Below, in pieces: positions 1 to 6,957 of a stretch of DNA of 64,000 nt. The position numbers and the translations under genes were made by a program. The notes under the pieces were generated by a model. It ran no database searches, was not told the DNA's origin, and saw only the letters and a program-made list of their open reading frames with translations. Each line of letters begins with the position of its first letter. Position 1 is the stretch's first letter. Source of the stretch: Lachnospiraceae bacterium (GTDB lineage: Bacteria > Bacillota > Clostridia > Lachnospirales > Lachnospiraceae); NCBI GenBank assembly GCA_910575555.1, contig CAJTFX010000011.1:62001-126000 (forward strand), given 5' to 3'.

Positions 1-1035
1 TTTGTAGCGGAAATTTTCAATTCCGGGCAGGTGACGATTCAAAAACTTTCTGTAGAAATACAGGAGGAATTTGTCCTGCGCATAAAATGTGAGAAGAAAG
101 AGAGACGCATGGAAATTTTCATTTCCCAGCCTGAAGGAAGAAGTGGGATTTCATTTCCCTTCGAGATGGTAGAAAAGAGCAGGGAATTTATAGTCAGCTT
201 AATTTGCAGAGATATTTTATTAGGGCTTTTGAAGGGAAAAAGAGCTTATTGCAAAGACTCCAATGTCGTTTATCTTCCGGCGGCAAGAACAGGCTTTATG
301 TTGGCAAAAAATGTAATCAATAAAGTGGGACGTCAGATGACCTATGATGTATCCGGTTTTTATGAGACAGAAAGTGAAGTGATGGAACCCTTTACCAAAC
401 CCATTATACGTTTTTTGGATGCATTGGAAAGTTTATCTTTGGGCCATAAATCAGAGTATGAGGAAATTGCGGCATGGATAGAACAGAAAATGGCGCATGG
501 AAGTGTTCAGTATGGCAGCGAAGCAAACGGAAGTGAAATCTGCTATGTTCCAGATGGAAGCAGAACAAGCCTGCCTTTGCGCACAAGTTCTGCCGTGGTA
601 ACAGAGTTAACTCCGTTATTGCTGTTGCTGAAATATAAGCGGAGACTGAAAGCTATTTGTTACGAAGAACCAGAGATGTGCCTGCACCCGCAATTACAGC
701 AGGAGATGGGCAGGCTGCTGATACGTCTTGTGGGCAGCGGAATTTTTATGATTGCTACGACACACAGTGACATTATGATTCAGCATATCAATAATATGTG
801 CAGGCTAAGTGAGAGGAATGTTCCAGGCGATTTTATGAAAAATCTGGGATTAGTTTCGGAGGATTTGATTAATGCCAAAAACGTGGCTGTTTATCAGTTT
901 ACAGATAAGGGAACTTCATCTTTAGTGGAACAGATACTTCCAGTCAGTGGGGAATTTAGAGTGGAGACATTTACAAATGCGCTGATGAAGATGTTAGAGC
1001 AGACATCAGAAGTTCAGGAATTTGAGGGGGAATAA
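1..1035 (+). CDS. ABC/AAA-type ATPase, C-terminal part (5' end outside window)
   Basis: The reading frame is open from base 1, so the true start lies upstream; 344 codons are visible. The C-terminal part carries the marks of the AAA_15/AAA_21 group of SMC/OLD-like ATPases: a YLPAARTG stretch (near 271-294), a signature-like SSAVVTEL segment, a Walker B followed by EEPEMCLHP (near 664-690) and a switch histidine in ATTHSD (near 760-770). The Walker A is not in the window. The stop lies 1 bp before the start of the next gene, so the two are translationally coupled. Such ATPases often act on DNA ends or in phage defence with a partner nuclease; that role is inferred here from the partner, not shown. 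Confidence 0.75.
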   Translation, partial: FVAEIFNSGQVTIQKLSVEIQEEFVLRIKCEKKERRMEIFISQPEGRSGISFPFEMVEKSREFIVSLICRDILLGLLKGKRAYCKDSNVVYLPAARTGFMLAKNVINKVGRQMTYDVSGFYETESEVMEPFTKPIIRFLDALESLSLGHKSEYEEIAAWIEQKMAHGSVQYGSEANGSEICYVPDGSRTSLPLRTSSAVVTELTPLLLLLKYKRRLKAICYEEPEMCLHPQLQQEMGRLLIRLVGSGIFMIATTHSDIMIQHINNMCRLSERNVPGDFMKNLGLVSEDLINAKNVAVYQFTDKGTSSLVEQILPVSGEFRVETFTNALMKMLEQTSEVQEFEGE

Positions 1036-1036
1036 A

Positions 1037-1639
1037 ATGATTCCGTTGCATATAGAGGAAAAACTGCAGATGTTCCAATGTGAGAAATATGTGGTTTTAA
1101 GAGAAAAGGAACAGAAGGAGTTGGTGGAAAAGAGCAGGAGCGGAAAAGTAAAACTTACATTTACTGCATTGGGTGATACATTGCTCCTGCTCTCTCCAGA
1201 ATGTAATGTGCTTCCCTATTTGGATGAAAAACAAAAAGGGGCGACCTCCTGCGCGGATATTTTTATATACAGGCGGAGGGACGAGGGAACATGGGATTTA
1301 CATGTCATTGAGTTTAAGAAAACCATCAATACAGCATCTCTTGGAAAGTCAAGATGGCAGTTTATAATGGGAATTTATAATGCCCGTGCCGTTGCAGCGT
1401 TTTTGGGAATGGAACTGGAAAACATCTATTTATATTCCGGATACCGGAAAGATACCTTAGCTGATATGGAACATGCCTCCCTGATTGCGCTGCGTGCCAG
1501 CAATAACAGCAGCGCGTTAAAAGAAATAAAACAATGGAATAGCGGGAGGTGTGAATTAATATTGGATGGAAACAGCAGGGTTTTGGCCCTTCAGAAAATT
1601 CAATTGGATCAGGACGGGGAGGGGAGTCTTTCTATTTAA
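1037..1639 (+). CDS. PD-(D/E)XK-like protein paired with the ATPase
   Basis: 200 aa from the ATG at 1037, which is preceded by GAGGGGG inside the end of the upstream gene; a TTG 15 bp earlier is possible but less likely. I do not recognise a named family. The middle of the protein shows an arrangement typical of the PD-(D/E)XK nuclease fold: a strand ending in CADIF (Asp74), a turn, then the strand VIEFKK (Glu92-x-Lys94), followed by a Gln-containing helix (SRWQF). This suggests a metal-dependent nuclease or a structural relative. Coupling to the ATPase gene makes a two-subunit ATPase/nuclease machine plausible. Function is inferred. Confidence 0.6.
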   Translation: MIPLHIEEKLQMFQCEKYVVLREKEQKELVEKSRSGKVKLTFTALGDTLLLLSPECNVLPYLDEKQKGATSCADIFIYRRRDEGTWDLHVIEFKKTINTASLGKSRWQFIMGIYNARAVAAFLGMELENIYLYSGYRKDTLADMEHASLIALRASNNSSALKEIKQWNSGRCELILDGNSRVLALQKIQLDQDGEGSLSI

Positions 1640-1700
1640 CTGCATTTCACGCGATTTGCTCTTTCCGCAATGTGTTCCATGTAGCAGATATATTCACTTA

Positions 1701-2102
1701 TCATAAAAACCTGTTCAGCAGACTGTCAATTCCCAGAAGCACAAAGGAAAGCAGCCCCCATCCCATAGAAAAACATGCCCAAAGCAAAACTAAAAGCTCC
1801 GCCAGATCCGGTTTCCCGGAGAACCATAAATATCCCATAGGAAGCAGTATCAGCAGGCCGAAAACAGTGGACAGCAAAACGCCCGCATAACCCAGATACG
1901 TCAGCTTTCCCATATCACGTTTCAAAATATCCTTTTCACACTGCATCAGCGTAAAGAACCGCTGATAAGGAGATTTTGCAGGGAAAGCTTTTACATATTT
2001 GTGCCCTCCCCGATAAGCTCTGTATTCGCATCCTGCAGACAGGGAAAAATACGAGCCGGCAAGACAGAAGGTAAGTTTGAGAATTGTAAGAATCATATGC
2101 AA
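1701..2102 (-). CDS. Small integral membrane protein of unknown function
   Basis: 133 aa. Hydrophobic segments are visible at about residues 3-22, 67-92 and 99-125, separated by a basic, aromatic loop (YRAYRGGHKYVKAFPAKSPYQRF). No motif that I recognise. Its start overlaps the last 10 bases of ogt on the same strand, so it is probably the second gene of a two-gene transcript with ogt. That is the only clue to its role; a repair function should not be assumed. Confidence 0.65.
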   Translation of the reverse strand: MHMILTILKLTFCLAGSYFSLSAGCEYRAYRGGHKYVKAFPAKSPYQRFFTLMQCEKDILKRDMGKLTYLGYAGVLLSTVFGLLILLPMGYLWFSGKPDLAELLVLLWACFSMGWGLLSFVLLGIDSLLNRFL

Positions 2103-2578
2103 ATCTTTTCATGCCCCAGCAGCCATTCTTTGATATCCAGTCCTCCCGCATAGCCCACAAGGGCCCCGTTGCTCCCAATGACCCGGTGGCAGGGAATCAC
2201 AATCATAATGGGATTGCGGTTGTTGGCCATGCCTACGGCCCGGCAGCCTTTGGGATTCTGAATCTGAAGAGCTATTTCTTTGTAGCTGCGTGTCTCTCCA
2301 TAGGGAATCGTACACAGCGCATCCCAGACTTTTCTCTGGAACGGGGTGCCAACAGGCTGCAGGGGAAGCGTAAAAGCTTTCCGTCTGCCCTGGAAATATT
2401 CTTCCAGCTGCGACTTTGCCAGGGCAATCAGCGGCGTGTTCTTTTGCTCGGCCAAATCTATAGGGCGCTTGGCCGGTTTGGATATCTTTTCGGATAATTC
2501 CAGACCTGTAATCGCACCATTTTCCTCTGTCACCATCAGAATTCCCAGAGGGGAAGAATAATAATCAAAGTATTGCAT
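2093..2578 (-). CDS. ogt: Methylated-DNA--protein-cysteine methyltransferase
   Basis: 161 aa. Removes alkyl groups from O6-alkylguanine in DNA by transferring them irreversibly to its own cysteine. The active-site block IPCHRVIGSNG is present with Cys130, followed by the conserved GYAGG turn; the helix-turn-helix region with GTPFQRKVWDAL and IPYGETRSYKEIA is normal. Length matches the short Ogt/MGMT form without an Ada regulatory domain. It is divergent from alkD, whose product handles other alkylated bases, so the two genes form a small alkylation-repair locus. The shared 100 bp gap contains a TATAC-N6-GTATA palindrome that could coordinate them. Confidence 0.95.
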   Translation of the reverse strand: MQYFDYYSSPLGILMVTEENGAITGLELSEKISKPAKRPIDLAEQKNTPLIALAKSQLEEYFQGRRKAFTLPLQPVGTPFQRKVWDALCTIPYGETRSYKEIALQIQNPKGCRAVGMANNRNPIMIVIPCHRVIGSNGALVGYAGGLDIKEWLLGHEKICI

Positions 2579-2627
2579 GGCAGGGCTTCCTTTCTTTATT
2601 ATTAGTTCTGAGTGCTGTCTTTTTTCT

Positions 2628-2643
2628 TATACGAATCAGTATA
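2628..2643. promoter_or_regulatory. Palindrome in the ogt/alkD divergent gap
   Basis: TATAC, six bases, GTATA: a short inverted repeat in the 101 bp between the two divergent repair genes, overlapping a plausible -10 (TACAAT, 2642-2647) for alkD. It could be an operator or simply overlapping promoter elements. Confidence 0.3.
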
Positions 2644-2679
2644 CAATAATATTCAGGAAAAGAAAAGGAGAACCTATTT

Positions 2680-3393
2680 ATGAAAGCGATAGTTTCAGGA
2701 GCTTTTCAGGAGCGCAATGTCCAAATCAGAACACAGTTGGAACACCTTGCAGAGCCAGCGTTCCGGCAGTTTACGGAAAAACTGCTTCCCGGCACAGAAA
2801 ATATTCTGGGCGTGCGGCTGCCTCTTTTGCGGAAAATGGCAAAAGAACTTGCGAAGGGAGACTGGAAAATGTATCTTTGCAGCGCCTCTGACAGCAGTTA
2901 TGAGGAAATCATGCTGCAGGGAATGACTTTGGGATATGCCAGGGGAGACTTACAGGAAAAAAGAGAATTCCTGGAACGCTTTATTCCCAAAATAGACAAC
3001 TGGTCGGTCTGCGACAGCATATGTTCCACCATAAAACTGGCCCGGAACCAACCGGAGGAAATGTGGGAATTCCTGCAGCCATATTTGAACAGTTCTGAGG
3101 AATTTCATATCCGCTTTGCCCTGGTGCAGCTGTTGGACTATTATGTAAATGCAGCGTATCTTTCAATGGTTTTGGAAGCGGCACAAAAGGTAAAACAGGA
3201 TGATTATTATGTCAATATGGCCCAGGCATGGCTGCTGTCCATCTGCTACCGGGAATTTCCGAAAGAGACGCTGCCGGTACTGGAAAAGAATTCTTTGAAG
3301 GACTTCACCCATAATAAAGCGATTCAGAAAATTACGGAATCTCTGAAAGTGCCGGGGGAGGAAAAGGAGCGGGTGAAAAGGCTGCGGCGGTAA
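2680..3393 (+). CDS. alkD: DNA alkylation repair protein, AlkD-like HEAT-repeat glycosylase
   Basis: 237 aa, made almost wholly of amphipathic helices as in AlkC/AlkD. AlkD excises positively charged N3- and N7-alkylpurines without base flipping. The family hallmark around residues 104-112 (KIDNWSVCD) contains the Asp/Trp pair that lines the catalytic cleft. Length matches AlkD proteins. ATG at 2680 has AAGGAG 9 bases upstream. Divergent from ogt, and thus probably part of the same alkylation response; which alkyl adducts it prefers cannot be read from sequence. The last residues are basic (RVKRLRR). Confidence 0.9.
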   Translation: MKAIVSGAFQERNVQIRTQLEHLAEPAFRQFTEKLLPGTENILGVRLPLLRKMAKELAKGDWKMYLCSASDSSYEEIMLQGMTLGYARGDLQEKREFLERFIPKIDNWSVCDSICSTIKLARNQPEEMWEFLQPYLNSSEEFHIRFALVQLLDYYVNAAYLSMVLEAAQKVKQDDYYVNMAQAWLLSICYREFPKETLPVLEKNSLKDFTHNKAIQKITESLKVPGEEKERVKRLRR

Positions 3394-3480
3394 GGCAGCA
3401 GCAAGGCGGCGGAAAGAAAACATAGTGTCGTTGAGAGGTGAGTACATATTTGCTGAACAGTATGCTTTTTGCGTAAATGT

Positions 3481-3717
3481 ATAGTAAACCTCCATCATGT
3501 TCATCCTGCCGTTCGTCGGGCCGCATGGCCATCCATGCTATGGAAGCCAGGGGCTTAGATAGTACCCCCATCATGCTCATCCTGCCGTTCGTCGGGCCGC
3601 ATGGCCATCCATGCTATGGAAGCCAGGGGCTTTCATAGTAACCCCCCCCCATCTCGCTTAGCTTGTCGCGCGACAGGCCGCATGGCCATCCATGCTATGG
3701 AAGCCAGGGGCTTTCAT
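3481..3717. repeat. Three tandem copies of a ~78 bp structured repeat
   Basis: Three copies of a unit holding the invariant core CATGGCCATCCATGCTATGG plus AAGCCAGGGGCTT; core copies begin near 3523, 3599 and 3680 (periods 76 and 81). The 5' part of each unit can fold: copies 1 and 2 contain CCTGCCG-TT-CGTCGGG, while copy 3 has diverged in sequence but keeps a hairpin through the perfect palindrome TGTCGCGCGACA (3664-3675). It fills most of the 363 bp between alkD and the XRE gene. Short ORFs here only reflect the repeat. It resembles an intergenic repetitive element rather than a gene. Confidence 0.85.
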
Positions 3718-3756
3718 AGCAAAAGAACAGCGGTGCAGTTCCTGTTTTTACAGGGA

Positions 3757-4020
3757 TTACACCGCTTTGCCGCTGCCTGTCTGCAGCAAATCTTCCGGGG
3801 TGGTGTCTAACAATTCAGCAAATACAGAAACTTCGTAATCTGGTATAAACCGTATGCCTAATTCAGCTTTTGTTATTACATTTGGGGTAATATACTCATA
3901 TCCTGCAAGTTCTGCAAGAATGGCCAGTTTCTGAATGGTCATTTTTTTCTTTTTACGGATTTCGCGAATCCTTAATCCGCTGATGTTTTTTCGTTCATCA
4001 TTGTACCAAAAAGCTTTCAA
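3757..4020 (-). CDS. XRE-family helix-turn-helix regulator
   Basis: About 87 aa from a TTG at 4020 with GAGGTG 7 bases upstream; a TTG at 4026 is possible but sits too close to the ribosome site. The protein is a single Cro/C1-type helix-turn-helix: GLRIREIRKKKKMTIQKLA, a recognition-helix region with TPNVITKAELG, then the closing YEVSVFAELLDTTPEDLL. It is divergent from the LRR surface-protein gene, and the 190 bp between them hold three copies of one inverted repeat, one lying at its own predicted transcription start. The likely job is autoregulation plus control of the LRR gene. Confidence 0.75.
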   Translation of the reverse strand: MKAFWYNDERKNISGLRIREIRKKKKMTIQKLAILAELAGYEYITPNVITKAELGIRFIPDYEVSVFAELLDTTPEDLLQTGSGKAV

Positions 4021-4045
4021 TACCAATCACCTCAATTTCAGAATC

Positions 4046-4159
4046 TTCTTAACAAGAATATTTTAGATTATATACTTTTTGCATATATATGGATGTTCTT
4101 AACAAGAATATTTTTGTTGATAATTACAGTTTGATATGCTAAAATCTTCTTAACAAGAA
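4046..4159. promoter_or_regulatory. Three phased operator copies TTCTT-AAC-AAGAA
   Basis: The sequence AT(C/G)TTCTTAACAAGAATA occurs three times, with the inverted core TTCTT-N3-AAGAA at 4046-4058, 4096-4108 and 4147-4159. Centre spacings of 50 and 51 bp are close to five helical turns, putting all copies on one DNA face. Copy 3 abuts the LRR -10, copy 2 sits just upstream of its -35, and copy 1 lies at the predicted start of the divergent XRE transcript (minus-strand -10 TATAAT at 4067-4072). The adjacent XRE protein is the obvious candidate binder. Confidence 0.75.
4117..4145 (+). promoter_or_regulatory. Promoter of the LRR surface-protein gene
   Basis: -35 TTGATA (4117-4122), 17 bp spacer, -10 TAAAAT (4140-4145). 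It is bracketed by operator copies 2 and 3, so occupancy of copy 3 would block transcription initiation. The resulting 5' UTR is about 67 nt. Confidence 0.65.
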
Positions 4160-4218
4160 TAAATATAAGTATTTTTGAACTGTGAGAAGCAAAATTATAA
4201 GAAAACGGAGGAAAAGAG

Positions 4219-6792
4219 ATGAAGAAATCAATGAAAATATTGTCATTTTTACTGTCATTGCTGTTGGTAGTGACAAGTATGCCGTGGAGTATGGAAGTGC
4301 AGGCGGAACAATTAGATGGGAACGCTGTTTATGTGTCAGGGGATTATAGCTATGAATTGGATAAAGCTGGAACAGGTGTGAGAATTAGGGAATATGAGGG
4401 GGAAGATGAGGAGATTGTGATTCCGTCTGAGTTTAAAGGGGAGCCTGTGACGGAAATAGGAGAGGAAGCATTTTACAATTGCGTAGCATTAAAGAAAGTG
4501 ATTATTCCTGACAGTGTGACGAGCATTGGAGATTACGCATTTAGTGAGTGCAGCGCCTTGACAGAGATAAATATGCCGGAAAGCGTCAGAAATATCGGGA
4601 GCGCTGCATTTTCTGGTACATTATGGCTGGAAAATAAGAGAAAAGAAAATTCCCTGGTTTCTGTAAATAATATATTGATTGAAGTGCAGACATGTAGCGG
4701 AGATATGACTATTCCAGATGGCATAGTAGGCATAGGTGGGGGAGTGTTTAAAGACTGCGGAAGTTTAACAAACATAACGATTTCCGATAGTGTGACGAAC
4801 ATCGGGGACAGCGCATTTGAAGGATGCACCGGCTTGACGGAGATAATAATTCCTGATGGTGTGACGAGCATTGGAGCCAGCGCATTTGAAGAATGTACTG
4901 GCTTAACGGGGATAATAATTCCCGATGGTGTGACGAGTATCGGAGACAGAGTGTTTTCTGGGTGCAGCGGATTGACAAGCATAATAATCTCTAATAACGT
5001 GACAAGTGTCGGAGATAGTGCGTTCTCTTATTGCAGTGGATTAACAAATATAACAATCCCTGATAGCGTAACGAGTATCGGAGATTATGCGTTTAGGGGT
5101 TGCAGCGGTTTAACAGATATAATAATTTCCAATGGCGTGACGAGTATCGGAGACTGGGCATTTAGCGGTTGTTACGGTTTGACGGAGATAACAATTCCCG
5201 ATAGTGTGACGAACATTGGATACATGGTATTTGAAGGCTGCAGTAATATAACAGATATAATAGTAGAAGAAGGAAATCTTAAATATGACAGCAGAGAAAA
5301 TTGTAATGCTATTATTGAAACGGACAGTAATACCCTTATTTTTGGAAATGAAAACTCATTTATTCCCAATGGTGTGGCGAGTATCGGAGACTGTGCATTT
5401 CAGGGGTGCAGCCGCATAACGAATATAGTAATTCCAGATACCGTGACGTATATCGGGTATAATGCATTTGCTTATTGCGGCTTAACAGGAATAACAATCC
5501 CAAACAGCGTGACGAGCATTGATGAAGGAGCATTTTATCATTGTAAATTGACGAATATAACAATTCCCAAAAGTGTAACGAGTATCGGGAACAGAGTATT
5601 TAATGTAAGCATAGGATTAATGGGAGTAACGGTAGAAGAAGGAAATACTAAATATGACAGCAGAGAAAATTGTAATGCTATTATTGAAACGGACAGTAAT
5701 ACCCTTGTTTTTGGATGTAATAATACCATTATTCCAAATAGCGTGACGAGTATCGGAGATTATGCGTTCGCAGAGTGCGGTTTTTTGCGGGACATAACAA
5801 TTCCAAATGGTGTGACGCATATTGGAGATTATGCATTTGATTGGAGCGGATTGAAGAGCATAACAATTCCCAATAGTGTGACGAGTATCGGAGAAGAGGC
5901 ATTTGGCTACCGGGGTTCTTCTAAAATACCGGATTTTGTTGTTTACGGATACAGCGGCACAATGGCGGAAACATATGCAAAAGAGAATGGAATGATTTTT
6001 CAAATTGGTGGGGAATCAGGTGGAACAGAGGTGTTGCCAGAAAACATCAGCAAAGCAACTGTAACACTGGAAAAGGAAAGTTATATTTACGATGGGAAAG
6101 CAAAATGCCCGTCAGTGACTGTAAAATTCAATGAAAAGGTATTGACATTGAACAAAGATTACAGTGTTGCTTACAGCAATAATGTCAATCCGGGAACCGC
6201 TAAGGCAACAATTACCGGTAAGGGTGGCTATACCGGCAATGTGGAAAAAACATTTACTATTATGCCGGAAGAAAAAAATGGAATTACCTGCGCTAAGAAA
6301 ACTTACAATGTTGTATATGGAGCAAAATCTTTTAAAATCAATGCAAGCTCCAAATCCAAACTTACGTATGTAAGTTCTGATCCAAAGGTAGCTGCGGTAG
6401 ACAAGAATACAGGAAAAGTAACCATCAAAGGCTGCGGAATTGCAACGATAACTGTCAGCACAGGAACAGAATCTGTGAAAGTGACAATTAAGGTCAGCCC
6501 TAAAAAGCAGACTGTAAAATCGGTGAAAGCCGCTAAAGGCAGGAAACTGACTGTAAAATGGAAAAGGGATAAGACTGCAGCCGGATATCAGGTGCAGTTA
6601 AGTTTGAAGAATAATTTTAAAAAGATTGAAAAAAACAAGAAACTGGCCAAGAATGCCAAAACGGAGTACAAATTTACAAGACTAAAGGCAGGAAAAAAAT
6701 ATTATGTAAGGGTACGCAGCTATAAAAAGTCAAAAAATCAGACCCTTTATGGCGCATGGAGCAAAATTAAGACAGTCAAGATTAAGAAGTGA
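4219..6792 (+). CDS. BspA-like leucine-rich-repeat surface protein
   Basis: 857 aa, secreted: a classic signal peptide occupies residues 1-30 (MKKSMK, hydrophobic core, cut near VQAEQ). Residues ~60-590 hold about 18 LRR_5 (BspA/Treponema) repeats of the form P-x-S/G-V-T-S-I-G-x-x-A-F-x-x-C. Two near-identical insertions beginning VEEGN (near 5263 and 5632) interrupt the array. Then come a YDG/MBG-like beta domain (~615-690), a bacterial Ig-like group 2 domain (~690-770) and a C-terminal fibronectin III-like domain rich in Lys. No LPXTG anchor or SLH domain is seen, so attachment is unclear. BspA proteins commonly mediate adhesion. ATG at 4219 follows GGAGGAAAAGAG. Confidence 0.9.
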   Translation: MKKSMKILSFLLSLLLVVTSMPWSMEVQAEQLDGNAVYVSGDYSYELDKAGTGVRIREYEGEDEEIVIPSEFKGEPVTEIGEEAFYNCVALKKVIIPDSVTSIGDYAFSECSALTEINMPESVRNIGSAAFSGTLWLENKRKENSLVSVNNILIEVQTCSGDMTIPDGIVGIGGGVFKDCGSLTNITISDSVTNIGDSAFEGCTGLTEIIIPDGVTSIGASAFEECTGLTGIIIPDGVTSIGDRVFSGCSGLTSIIISNNVTSVGDSAFSYCSGLTNITIPDSVTSIGDYAFRGCSGLTDIIISNGVTSIGDWAFSGCYGLTEITIPDSVTNIGYMVFEGCSNITDIIVEEGNLKYDSRENCNAIIETDSNTLIFGNENSFIPNGVASIGDCAFQGCSRITNIVIPDTVTYIGYNAFAYCGLTGITIPNSVTSIDEGAFYHCKLTNITIPKSVTSIGNRVFNVSIGLMGVTVEEGNTKYDSRENCNAIIETDSNTLVFGCNNTIIPNSVTSIGDYAFAECGFLRDITIPNGVTHIGDYAFDWSGLKSITIPNSVTSIGEEAFGYRGSSKIPDFVVYGYSGTMAETYAKENGMIFQIGGESGGTEVLPENISKATVTLEKESYIYDGKAKCPSVTVKFNEKVLTLNKDYSVAYSNNVNPGTAKATITGKGGYTGNVEKTFTIMPEEKNGITCAKKTYNVVYGAKSFKINASSKSKLTYVSSDPKVAAVDKNTGKVTIKGCGIATITVSTGTESVKVTIKVSPKKQTVKSVKAAKGRKLTVKWKRDKTAAGYQVQLSLKNNFKKIEKNKKLAKNAKTEYKFTRLKAGKKYYVRVRSYKKSKNQTLYGAWSKIKTVKIKK

Positions 6793-6830
6793 TGAGAGCC
6801 TTATTCTGGGGGCAGTCCAGATTAAGATTC

Positions 6831-6912
6831 ATTACAGCGGACAATTTATATTTTGACATGCAGGCAGTTCAAAATTGCTGTTTGTCCCAAAATATAAAAT
6901 GTCCGCTGTAAT
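6831..6912. repeat. 25-bp-arm inverted repeat between LRR and GTPase genes
   Basis: Arms 6831-6855 and 6888-6912 are complementary at 24 of 25 positions around a 32 nt loop. The arms begin ATTACAGCGGACA. There is no clear T-run after the 3' arm, so this is not a textbook intrinsic terminator, though it could still stop or process the LRR transcript. The long arms also fit a tiny palindromic (MITE/REP-like) insertion. Confidence 0.8.
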
Positions 6913-6957
6913 ATTACTTCGAAGAAAATTACCGAAGGAGAACAGGAGGGCAAAAAG

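Noticed and set aside
3481-3717. CRISPR array
   Set aside because: Only three units of ~78 bp, with no constant short repeat separated by unique spacers and no cas genes.
3601-3810. A 69-codon frame with a repeated MAIHAMEARGFHS peptide
   Set aside because: It only translates the intergenic tandem repeat and has no ribosome site.
4533-5729. Several long minus-strand frames within the LRR gene
   Set aside because: They mirror the periodic LRR codons, lack ribosome sites and overlap a clearly coding + strand gene.
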